A DNA stretch of 64,000 nucleotides from Pleurodeles waltl (taxonomy: Eukaryota > Chordata > Amphibia > Caudata > Salamandridae). The position numbers were made by a program, and so were the translations under genes. A model generated the notes under the pieces. The model did not search any database, was not told where the DNA came from, and saw only the letters and a list, made by a program, of their open reading frames with translations. The DNA lies in assembly GCF_031143425.1 (NCBI RefSeq), contig NC_090448.1:527948313-528012312 (forward strand), read 5' to 3'. This document shows positions 46,366 through 55,942 of this stretch, piece by piece (position 1 is the first letter of the stretch; each line of letters begins with the position of its first letter).

Positions 46366-47525
46366 GATAACAGTCTCCACTGGTTCTGGAGGGGGCATGG
46401 TGCCCAGAGTGCTTCATCCTGCCAAGGATTGGGGTAGTGGATGATTTTCTCCACTGGTTCTGGATGGGGCATGGTGCCCAGAGTGCTTCATCCTGCTAAG
46501 GACAGAGGTAGTGGATGACAGTCTCCACTGGTTCGGGAGGGGGCATGGTCCCCAGAGTGCTTCATCCTGCCAAGGATTGGGGTAGTGGATGCTTTTCTCC
46601 ACTGGTTCTGAAGGGGGCATGGTGCCCAGAGTGCTTCATCCTGCCAAGGATTGGGGTAGTGGATGCTTTTCTCCACTGGTTCTGGAGGGGGCATGGTGCC
46701 CAGAGTGCTTCATCCTGCCAAGGATTGGGGTAGTGGATGCTTTTCTCCACTGGTTCTGGAGGGGGCATGGTGCCCAGAGTGCTTCATCCTGCTAAGGACA
46801 GAGGTAGTGGATGACAGTCTCCACTGGTTCTGGAGGGGCATGGTGCCCTGAGTGCTTCATCCTGCCAAGGATTGGGGTAGTGGATGCTTTTCTCCACTGG
46901 TTCTGGAGGGGGCATAGTGCCCAGAGTGCTTCATTCACCCAAGGATTGGGGTAGTGGATGACAGTCTCCACTGGTTCTGGAGGGGGCATAGTGCCCAGAG
47001 TGCTTCATCCTGCCAAGGATTGGGGTAGTGGATGCTTTTCTCCACTGGTTCTGGAGGGGCATGTTGCCCAGAGTGCTTCATCCTGCCAAGGATTGGGGTA
47101 GTGGATCCTTTTCTCCACTGGTTCTGGAGGGGGCATGGTGCCCAGAGTGCTTCATCCTGCTAAGGACAGAGGTAGTGGATGACAGTCTCCACTGGTTCTG
47201 GAGGGGGCATGGTGCCCAGAGTGCTTCATCCTGCCAAGGATTGGGGTAGTGGATGCTTTTCTCCACTGGGTCTGGGGGGGTGGGGCATGGTGCCCAGAGT
47301 GCTTCATTCTGCCAAGGATTGGGGTAGTGGATGACAGTCTCCACTGGTTCTGGAGGGGGCATGGTGCCCAGAGTGCTTCATCCTGCCAAGGATTGGGATA
47401 GCGGATGCTTTTCTCCACTGGTTCTGGAGGGGGCATGGTGCCCAGAGTGCTTCATCCTGCCAAGGATTGGGGTAGTGGATGATTTTCTCCACTGGTTCTG
47501 GAGGGGGCATGGTGCCCAGAGTTGT
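46366..47525 (+). repeat. 74 bp minisatellite, copy 2 (about 15 units)
   Basis: CTCCACTGGTTCTGGAGGGG followed by GTGCTTCATCCTGCCAAGG, period 74 bp (for example 46411 and 46485). Units alternate between CCAAGGATTGGGG and CTAAGGACAGAGG subtypes. Confidence 0.9.
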
Positions 47526-47544
47526 GTCAGTGCCCTTGCTGCTC

Positions 47545-48215
47545 ATGGGCCAGCGGTGCTTGAGATGGCGGTGCCCTGTTCACCGGTGCTTGAGATGGCG
47601 GTGCCCTGTTCAGCAGTGCTTGAGTTGGCGGTGCCCTGTTCAACGGTGCTTGAGATGGCGGTGCCCTGTTCAGCGGTGCTTAAGATGGCGGTGCCCTGTT
47701 CAGCGGTGCTTAAGATGGCGGTGCCCTGTTCAGCGGTGCTTGAGATGGCGGTGCCCTGTTCAGCGGTGCTTGAGTTGGCGGTGCCCTGTTCAGCGGTGCT
47801 TGAGATGGCGGTCTCCATTGCAGGGTCTCAGCTGCTTGCGGTCCTTCATGGCCCAGCGGGGCTTGTGCTGGCGGTCCTTCATGGCCCAGTGGGGCTTTTG
47901 CTGGCGGTCCTTCATGGCCCAGCGGGGCTTTTGCTGGCGGTCCTTCATGGCCCAGCGGGGCTTTTGCTGGCGGTCCTCCATGGCCCAGCGGGGCTAGTGC
48001 TGGCGGTGGCCTCCTGGGCAGCTGGGCTGGTGCTGGCGGTGGCCTCCTGGGCAGCTGGGCTGGTGCTGGCTGGTGCCCTCCTGGGCAGCTGGGCTGGTGC
48101 TGGCCTCCTGGGCAGCTGGGCTGGTGCTGGCGGGCCCCTCCTGGGCAGGTGGGCTAGTGCTGGCGGTCCTGTCCTGGGCAGCTGGGCTTGTGCTGGAGGT
48201 GGCCTCCTGGGCATC
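47545..48215 (-). repeat. 30 bp and ~36 bp tandem repeats at the end of gene B, copy 2
   Basis: Nine units of 30 bp (CAGCGGTGCTTGAGATGGCG...) at 47550-47820. About five units with GGCCCAGCGGGGCTTTTGCT follow at 47845-47995, then GGGCAGCTGGGCTGGTGCTG units to 48215. Periods are mostly multiples of three. On the minus strand they encode AISSTAEQGT, KDRQQKPRWAM or STSPAAQEATA repeats depending on frame. Confidence 0.8.
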
Positions 48216-50623
48216 GGGGATGATGGCGGTCTTCTCTGCCGTGCTTCTTTCTTGTGGCCCTTCCCCACCTTGGAAGGTGTCACAGCTGACTCCACACTCC
48301 CACCGGGACCCCTGGGAGCGGCTTTGGTGGCTGTAGTCTTCCCCCTCTCCCGCCGGGCACTGGCCAACTTCTGATGCTTCACAGGTGGGGGACTGTCTGT
48401 GCTGTGGCTCCATGCGACACTGGCTGCCCTGGTGGCGGGTGCACTCCAGATTCTGGTGACTACAGGCACCACTGGTCCGGAGATGTTGTGGCTGAGGTGC
48501 TAGTTCGGGACCTAGGAGACAGACGGGATGGGGGAGGTGTGGGAAAGAGGTCAAGGGTGGACAGGAAAAGTTTTTTGGACACACTGGGACCGGGAGCTGG
48601 AGGGGGTTTGGGAGTGGAGGAAGAGGTGGTGGTTGTAGGAGGTGTACGTTTGGTGATTTTGGGTGAAGGTGCATGCGCTGGAGGCTGTCGTGAGGTGGAT
48701 GGCTGTTGGGTGGGTGTGTGCCTGCGTTTGTGTATCTTGGGAGGGGGCGTCACAGACACACTGGGAGAAGACACAGGGGACGTGTGAATGTTAGTGGGGG
48801 TGGTGACTGCACGTGAGCGGAGTGTGGTGGTGGGTGTGCTGGAGAGGGACGTAGTGGCTGTAGAGGAAGCGCATGCAGGTGTGAGTGTAGATGAGACTGG
48901 GAGGGAGGAGGGAGACGAGAAGGAGGGGGACACAGTGGATGTTGGTATGTCTGCATGTGTGTGATGCTTGCGTGAGTGCCTGTGGGATGTATGGTGATTA
49001 TGTTTGCCAGAGCTTCCCTTGTGTGTTGACGTGTGTGCATGCTGGTCTGGAGGTGTGCTTGGGATAGGCTGAGGTAGAGGTGGATTGGGTCTGGGTGGAG
49101 GAAGTTGGAGGGCGGAGGCTAGAGACGGGGAAAATGGCTGCCTTCAGTGCTGAGGCCAGAGTCTGAAAAGCTCGCTAAAGGGCCGCCTGAACAGAATGAA
49201 TGCCCTCCAGGAATGCATTTGTTTGTTGCAACTGCCTCTCTACACCCTGGATGGCATTCAAAATGGTAGACTGCCCAACAGTGAGGGACCTGAGGAGGTC
49301 AACGGCCTCCTCACTGAGGGCAGCAGGGGTGACTGGGGCAGGGGCTGAGGTGCCTGGGGCGAAGGTGATGCCCACCCTCCTGGGTGAGCGGGCACGGGTC
49401 AAAGGCTGAGGGGCTGCTCGGAGGGCGGTGCTGGTAGGGGGGGTGGCGGCTGTACCTGTAGATGCGGGGGCACAAATGTTGCCGCCACCACAAGGGAGCT
49501 CCCATCCGAGGACGAGTCCGTGTCGCTGGTGCCAGCTCCTGTCCCCGCCATGGAGCTTCCCTCGCCCTCCGTCCCACTGGTCCGTAGTCTCGCCCTCCAG
49601 GGCCATGTGGGCTGCAGCTCCCTCGTGCTCCGGTGCCACTGCTCCTCCGCCTGATGATGCTAATGCACACAAGAACAGGAAGACAACAAAAAGGGGGGGG
49701 GCGACAGAAGAAAGACATGTTGAGTGCATGCATTACCGCAACCGTTGGCGGACACGACAGACACAGAAGCCCCCTGCACTACGCCGCGCTCTTGGGGTCC
49801 ACTGTTCAATTCCTGGGAAATGGCCTACAAGGCTATTGATGACATCTGCACACATAGATGACACAGGGGCATGACTAGGTGTACTAGGCACTCTACAGAG
49901 GTGGGGTGGGGGGCCACATGGCCTGCCTTACGGAGGTGCCTTGCCTACGGAACTCGCCCTGGCCTAGGGAAACCCACAGCCCACCTCCCCCACCCAGACA
50001 CCTCCACTGCACGCAAAGTCAGCAGAATGAGAGTGTACTCACCCCCTTATGGCTGCTGTGATCCCCTCAAGCGCCCATCCAACTCCGGGTAGGCCACCGC
50101 CAGGATCCTGAACATCAGGGGGGTCATGGTGCGACGAGCACCCCTCCCACGTTGGGAGGCCATCCCCAGCTGAGTCTCCGCCGTCTTCTTGCTCCAGCGG
50201 CGAATGCCCTCCCATCTTTTCTCGCAGTGGGTGCTCCGTCTGTGGTAGACCCCCAGGGTCTGGACGTCCTTGGCGATGGCAAGCCAAATATCTTTTTTCT
50301 GGTGGGTGCTGACCTACATGAAATGTACAGGGGATAAAGAGAAGTTATTACCAACTGCACCGTCAAAGTGATTGGCCCCCATCCCTACCCTTGCCATGTG
50401 GCACATGCATTCACCGTCTTTCATGCACGCAGCACTCTTCCCCCTTCCTTCTTACATCCAGCCCTCTCCACACAGGCATAGCCCATCCAACATGCTCCCT
50501 GTGTACTTACCTGTTTGTCTGGAGGATCGTAGAGTTGCGTGTACTGGGGAGGACCCCATCCACGAGCTTCTCCAACTCCTCTGATGTGAAGGCAGGGGCC
50601 CTTACCCCAGACACTCGAGCCAT
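47545..50623 (-). pseudogene. Gene B: second Myb/SANT-like gene, Harbinger copy 2, broken
   Basis: Exons 50623-50511, 50313-50043 and 49659 to an uncertain end in the repeats. The start MARVSG is intact here and all visible splice signals are consensus (GTAAGT, GTGAGT, ATTAG). The domain reads as in copy 1 (FTSEELEKLV, DIWLAIAKDV-type, KRWEGI-type). Exon 1 lacks one C, shifting the frame after VDGVLP. Exon 3 carries small indels near 49560-49600, then the conserved block AVDLLRSLTVGQSTILNAI with QLQQTNAFLEGIH, and a TAG at 49175-49177. The tail is Ser/Thr/Pro/Ala-rich with a Lys-rich patch (SARRERGKTTATK). Lies within the transposase's first intron. Confidence 0.7.
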
Positions 50624-52668
50624 TGTCTCTTCCAGACCGAGGTCACAGCAGCACTTGCAGTGTAGGTCCTCTCCTGTCGAAGATCAGGTATCGAGTGATT
50701 GAACAGATAGAAAATGGCGGTCAAGTCCGCGGCGGTGCGTACCGTCACCGCCAGCGTACATCGTCATTGGCTCCTGGGACCCATAGGGTCCAATGTTAAC
50801 CAATGCAGCATTGCGCCGCGGTCTTCGACCGCCTACCGCGACGGTGTACAACGCCAGCGCAGTTACCTCACATCCCATTGTCCCACTTTACCGGTCAGGC
50901 AGCCGCCATTTCAGGGGCCCACATGGCTTCATTTTCAACTGCGTCACACATACCTAGGCCTACACTCTACACACATACAGGCCATCTTTTGTGTATGAAT
51001 GGTGTTCTATGTAAACTGTGGGTACGTACCTCTGAGTTGTTTGACTCTGTGCTCGCTGTTGTCCTTCATAGGCACCGTCCGCTGGGACATGTGAGGAGAT
51101 GGCGGCATCCTCTGGTGTACTGACCGTTGGTGGACCTGTCGACAATGGAGGAGCGCCATGTGATTATCACATACAGGCTTGACCGTGCGACAATCCAGGA
51201 ACTGTGTACCCAGTTGGAGCCAGACCTGATGTCAGCAATCCGCCATCCCACAGGAATCCCCCCTCAAGTGCAGGTGCTGTCAGTGCTCCATTTCCTTGCA
51301 AGTGGGTCTTTTCAAACAACAGTGGCCATAGCATCATGGATGTCCCAGCCTATGTTTTCCAACATATTGTCCAGAGTGTTGTCTGCCCTTCTGAAACACA
51401 TGCGGAGCTACATCGTTTTTCCTCAGTTGGAGGATTGGCCTACAGTGAAAGGTGATTTCTATGCCCTGGGACACATCCCCAACATCATAGGTGCCATTGA
51501 TAGGACCCATGTGGCTTTGGTCCCCCCCCCACAGGAGTGAACAGGTGTACAGAAACCGGAAGAGTTATCATTCCATGAATGTACAGATGGTATATTTGGC
51601 AGACCAGTACATCTCCCATGTGAATGCCATGTTCCCTGGCTCAGTGCATGATGCCTACATCCTGCGGAATAGCAGCATCCCTTATGTGATAGGTCAACTC
51701 CAGAGGCACCATGTGTGGCTATTAGGTGAGCACCTGGCAGCAAGTCAGTGGGAATGGTTGTCTGGGTCTGGGGATATCCCTCCAGGTTAGTGCGTGTCTA
51801 ACAGTTGTCCCTCACCATTTGCAGTTGACTCTGGTTACCCCAACCTGTCATGGCTACTGACCCCAGTAAGGAAAACCAGGACAAGGGCAGAGGAACGCTA
51901 CAATGAGGCCCATGGGCGAACTAGGAGGGTGATCGAGCGGACCTTCGGCCTCCTGAAGGCCAGGTTCAGGTGCCTCCATATGACAGGTGGATCCCTATTC
52001 TACTCACCAAAGAAGGTGTGCCAGATCATCGTGGCCTGCTGTATGCTTCACAACTTGGCTTTGCGATGACAGGTGCCTTTTCTGCAGGAGGATGGTCCAG
52101 ATGGCGGTGTTGGGGCAGCTGTGGACAGTGAAGACGAGGAAGAAGACATGAACAACAGGGACTCACTGATCCAGCAATATTTCCAGTGAGACATAGGTAA
52201 GAGTACAGACCTGCCTACTACATGTACTTTAACACTACTACCTCTCTACTGTCTGTCGTTTTCACCCAGTGTATGGTCACTGAGTTGTCACTTTCCCTTA
52301 CGATTTCACAGATGTGGGTCCCACTATGTGACATCTGCTTAGATTCCTCATGGACTAGAGCTGTGTGACATAGGTATGTTGACATTACAATTGAAAGAGC
52401 ATTTTGTCACTGTAATTGCTAATACACTATTTCGAAATCACAGACAGACTCCAGATTGTTTTGCGCTTTAAGTGTGTTTATTTAAGTGCTCAATATTGAA
52501 GGGGGTAGTGAAATGGTGAGGGGTGATGGCGGAGGAATGTCCATGGCAGAGTCCAGTCGGTTAGTCTCACTGGTGCATTGCCCATATGGGCATAGGAAGT
52601 GGAGCTGGGGCAGTTTAAGTATGGACAGGGTGACAAAGTGGGACAGTAGGATGACAATCAGGGTGGTC

Positions 52669-54195
52669 TCATTTCTTGGCGGGGGTCTTGGCATCGTGCT
52701 CTGTCTTGTTCCTATATCTCAGGGACCGTTTGCGGGGTGGTTCTCCCTCTGCAGGGGGTGGGGTGCTGGTGTGGAGGTCCTGTGGCGGGGCATCCTGTCC
52801 ACTAGCGCCGGCAGAGGTGGTGGGCAGTTCATCGTCCATGCTAGTGTCAGGGGCCCCTTGTAGTGCCACAGTGTCCCTCCTGGTGTTGAGTATTTCCTTC
52901 AGCACCCCTACGATGGTGCCCAGGGTGGAGCTGATGGTTCTCAGTTCCTCCCTGAAGCCTATATACTGTTCCTCCTGCAGGCGCTGGGTCTCCTGAAACT
53001 TGGCCAGTACCGTTGCCATCGTCTCCTGGGAGTGGTGGTAGGCTCCCATGACGGAGGAGAGGGCCTTGTGGAGAGTGGGTTCCCTTGGCCTGTCCGCCCG
53101 TGTCGCACAGCAGCCCTCCCAGTTCCCCTGTGTTCCTGGGCCTCCGTTCCCTGGACCGTGTACCCACTGCCACTGCCCCCAGGTCCCTGTTGTTGCTGGG
53201 GTGGTGGGTTAGCCTGGGGTCCCTGTAGTGGTGGACACACAGCTGACTGACGTGTCCTGGGGACGGAGGTATGGGCCTGCTGGGTGGGTGCAGTGCTGGT
53301 GTTTCCAGAGGGGGGAAGGTCTGTGGTGGCCTGTGACTGGGTGAGGGGAACCAACTGTCCCGAGGTCCCCGATGGGCCGGGCTGGTCATCTAGATCCAGT
53401 TGGACAGAGCTGCTGTCATCACTGTGGGCCTCTTCTGTTGGTGGTGTGGACATGTGTGGACCCTCCTGTCCGGTGACGTTGGGTAGGGGTCCTGCAGGGG
53501 TATAAAAGGATGGTTATTACATCTGTGTGTGGCATGGTGTGCAATGGGTGGGTGACCGTGTACCCCAGAGCTTGCATTCCTGTGTGGAACCTTGTGTGAT
53601 GATGGTTTAGGGGGTTGTATAGGTATGTGCAGTGGGCATGCTTTAGTGATGGGTGTCCATGCTTTGTTGTTGCATGCAGGGCTTGGTGTTGGGATGGGTG
53701 GTTTGTGATGTTGGGACATATGTGAGGAGTTGGGGTGCTGGGGGTGAGGGTGAGGGTGGGGGTATGTGCTGGCATGCAGGTAGGGTGGGGGATGTAATAA
53801 TTAAGATTTGTCTTACCAGAGTCCATTCCTCCACCCACTCCTGCGAGGCCCTCAGGATGCAGAATCACCAAGACCTGCTCCTCCCATGTTGTTAGTTGTG
53901 GGGGAGGAGGTGGGGGTCTGCCGCCAGTCCGCTGAACCGCCTGGTGGTGTCTTGAGACCATGGAACGCACCTTCCCCCGTAGGTCGTTCCACCTCTTCCT
54001 GATGTCCTCCCGATTTCTTAGGTGCTGTCCCACTGCGTTGACCCTGTCCACTATTCTTCGCCATAGCTCCATCTTCCTTGCTATTGAGGTGTGCTGCACC
54101 TGTGATCCGAATAGGTGTGGCTCTACCCGGACGATTTCCTCCACAATGACCCTGAGCTCCTTCTCCGAGAACCTGGGGTGTCTTTGCCATGCCAT
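52669..54195 (-). pseudogene. Gene A: Myb/SANT-like, Harbinger copy 2, frameshifted
   Basis: Exons 54195-53817 and 53491-52669 with the same splice positions as copy 1. The domain is whole: MAWQRHPRFSEKELRV, LWRRIVDRVN, IRKRWNDLRGKV. Exon 2 is 823 bp against 824 bp in copy 1; the single missing base lies at about 53000-53040, so the C-terminal QETQRLQEEQYIGFREEL and basic tail are in another frame. Otherwise well preserved. A long frame reading from 54528 through the intron is not the real gene. Confidence 0.8.
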
Positions 54196-54499
54196 GGGGT
54201 GGTGTAGGTGATGTGTGGGGTGGAGTGTGTGGTGAGAAGTGTGCTGATATGTAGTGGTGTGTTGTGTGAGGTGCGTGGAAGTTCTGTGGATGATGGTTAT
54301 GTGTGCCTGTGGATGCTGTTGTTCTTGCTGGTGCTTTCTCTCTCTGGCCTTCTTTCTGAATTTTTTGTCGTAGGGGTTTGTGGGTGATGTGGGTGTGTGT
54401 TTTATATTGTAATGGGTGTGTGGGAGTGGTGAGAGTATGTGTATCAGATGTCTGTATTTTGAATTGTCCAATGTAGCTGTGTTTTGTAAGAGTGTGTGT

Positions 54500-54784
54500 A
54501 TTTTGAGCGCGGCGGACTGTACCGCCAATGGAATACCGTGGTTGAAAGACCGCCGTGTGGATTCGTGTGTCGTGATAGTGTGGGCGTTTTTCTGTTGGCG
54601 TGACGGTGGAGGTTTTGTTTTCGCCAGTTTATCACTGACCTTTGGTGTGGCGAACTTGTGTGGGTGTCTGAATTTTGGCGGATTCCAAAATGTGGGTCAT
54701 AATAGCTGTGGCGGAATTCCGCGGCCGCGGCGGTCTTCTGCACGGCGGTAAGTGGCTTTTACCGCCAATGTTGTAATGAGGGCC
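54500..54784. repeat. Harbinger copy 2, right terminal and subterminal repeats
   Basis: Inverted counterpart of 28472-28760, with several ACCGCC/GGCGGT cores before the terminus. Confidence 0.7.
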
Positions 54785-55295
54785 TTAGTCTCCTCTTCGT
54801 GGCCTCCTCAAACGTGAACGGAACTGTTCAAGCCAGACTGAGAGGTAACTTTTCAGCGGACTAACATGGTCCCTGTGTCTGATCCACGCTTCATCACAGT
54901 CTACCTGAACTGGTGACTTTACCCTAATCTAACACAATCAGATGACCAAGAGAGGCATTTTGTGCTTTTATGTGCTATTTTCACTAAAAACGTTTAAACT
55001 GTATATCTCTAGTTCTACTGATTATATTTTTGCCATTCCAGTATTTATTTATTAAAATGTATTCTAGTTTTGGAAATTGGTTTGGGATTTTTCCTATGTT
55101 GTCTTTTCACTTTATTACTGTTTGTGTGCCGCATAAATACATTACACATTGCCTCTAAGTTAAGCCTGACTGCGTTTATGTCAAGCTACCACAGGGTTAA
55201 GGACAGGTTTATTTTGTGACTTTTGTGGTTCACCATGACAGAGATTGTGTTTGTTGCCCAAGTGGGATTCCACCCGTCTCAACCAGTTTCTTACA

Positions 55296-55942
55296 GATAC
55301 TATAAGTGGTTTTGAGCCAGACGGAATGAGAGCAACTGGATATTAAGGCTAAAAGCCAGAGATGCCTCAGATTTTGCACTTTTACAGATAAGTTTAAAGG
55401 TTCATTCATTAATCAGTAGAATGATGTACGTCCAAACCAAACTGGTGTGGATGTACCTCTTTATGAATTATCATGTATGTTGCTAAACTTAAAAGGAATA
55501 ACTGTCTCCATTTCTAAACATAAAGCTCTTAGAAGATGTGATAGAGGCACTATATGTGATCTGTTGGGTATTGATTTGCAACGTATGCCCTAATGAACTG
55601 AACAAAAAGAAGGAGACAGACCAGGTTATCAATTATCCACAGCGTTCTGCTGAACTCTGAAACTTTAAAGAACTATGGCCGACCTTGCACTGCCCATTGG
55701 CAAGAGAGTGAGAGCCCTTTTCCTGTTAGAGACATAAACTTGGGGGCATATTGTGACCAATGTGAAGTGCTGTATCATGCATACATGCCAACATTTTGGA
55801 ACAAGAATGTGGGACATTTTGAAAATAAAACCGGAACAAGGAAATGTATTTCCCCTATTGACTTCTATTGAAGCAGAGGGAATTTCTGACTAGTAACAGC
55901 TTAAATAAAGCAAATTTGTGACTTCAAAAAATTGTAAGTCTC
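55296..55942. other. Spacer between LTRs X and Y
   Basis: 647 bp with no recognised feature. Begins with the GATAC duplication of LTR X and ends with the GTCTC duplication of LTR Y. Confidence 0.6.

Larger units (their letters stand above)
45460..52189 (+). pseudogene. HARBI1-type transposase, Harbinger copy 2, broken
   Basis: Exons 45460-45542 (ATG, donor GTGAGT), 51072-51725 (acceptor CTTCATAG, donor GTGAGC) and 51825-52189 (acceptor TTTGCAG). The 83 bp exon 1 encodes MDPELQILPAIVFLL and ends in a KRWRRRP basic patch. Exon 2 carries RRWRHP, IDRTHVAL (Asp kept, Gly changed to Arg) and GSVHDAYIL (second Asp). Exon 3 carries VIERTFGLLKARF (Glu). So the DDE residues are all still present, unlike copy 1. 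Damage: TGA at 51121-51123, one extra base in the C run at 51522-51530, and TGA at 52067-52069. The 5.5 kb first intron contains gene B antisense and the minisatellite arrays. Confidence 0.85.
45131..54784. mobile_element. PIF/Harbinger DNA transposon, copy 2, inverted, three genes
   Basis: A 9,654 bp copy, inverted relative to copy 1. The right end, read inward from 54784, is GGCCCTCATTACAACATTGG. The left end from 45131 is eroded (GGTGGTAATTACAACCCTGG). It is flanked by TTA (45128-45130 and 54785-54787), the classic 3 bp Harbinger target duplication. Same gene set: transposase exon 1 (45460), minisatellites, gene B (minus), transposase exons 2-3 (51072-52189), gene A (minus, 54195-52669). 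It is about 0.9 kb longer than copy 1, with most of the visible difference in the minisatellites. All genes are broken. Confidence 0.9.
42069..55295 (+). mobile_element. Solo LTR X of a long-LTR family, with nested insertions
   Basis: Begins TGTTAGACCTGACATCC at 42069 and ends TTTCTTACA at 55295. Flanked by GATAT and GATAC, a 5 bp duplication with one change. It is co-linear with LTR Y (55943-58509): CCACTGCTAACCAGTGC-type start, AAACTGCCATTTCGACCTAG, a TATAAATA box at 44449-44456, and TAAGCCTGACTGC near the end. Two insertions lengthen it: about 1.3 kb at 42557-43876 and Harbinger copy 2 at 45131-54784. No gag or pol is present. The superfamily is unknown. Confidence 0.7.

Noticed and set aside
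45869..47525. CRISPR-like array
   Set aside because: Regular 64 and 74 bp periods, but the whole unit is repeated with no unique spacers, and the setting is a eukaryotic transposon.
45842..48374. Several long overlapping open frames on both strands (up to 347 codons)
   Set aside because: They follow the 64, 74, 30 and 36 bp minisatellites, whose units lack stops in several frames; no domain is encoded.
53419..54528. A 369-codon gene on the minus strand
   Set aside because: It reads through the intron of gene A; the matching splice sites in copy 1 give the proper exons.
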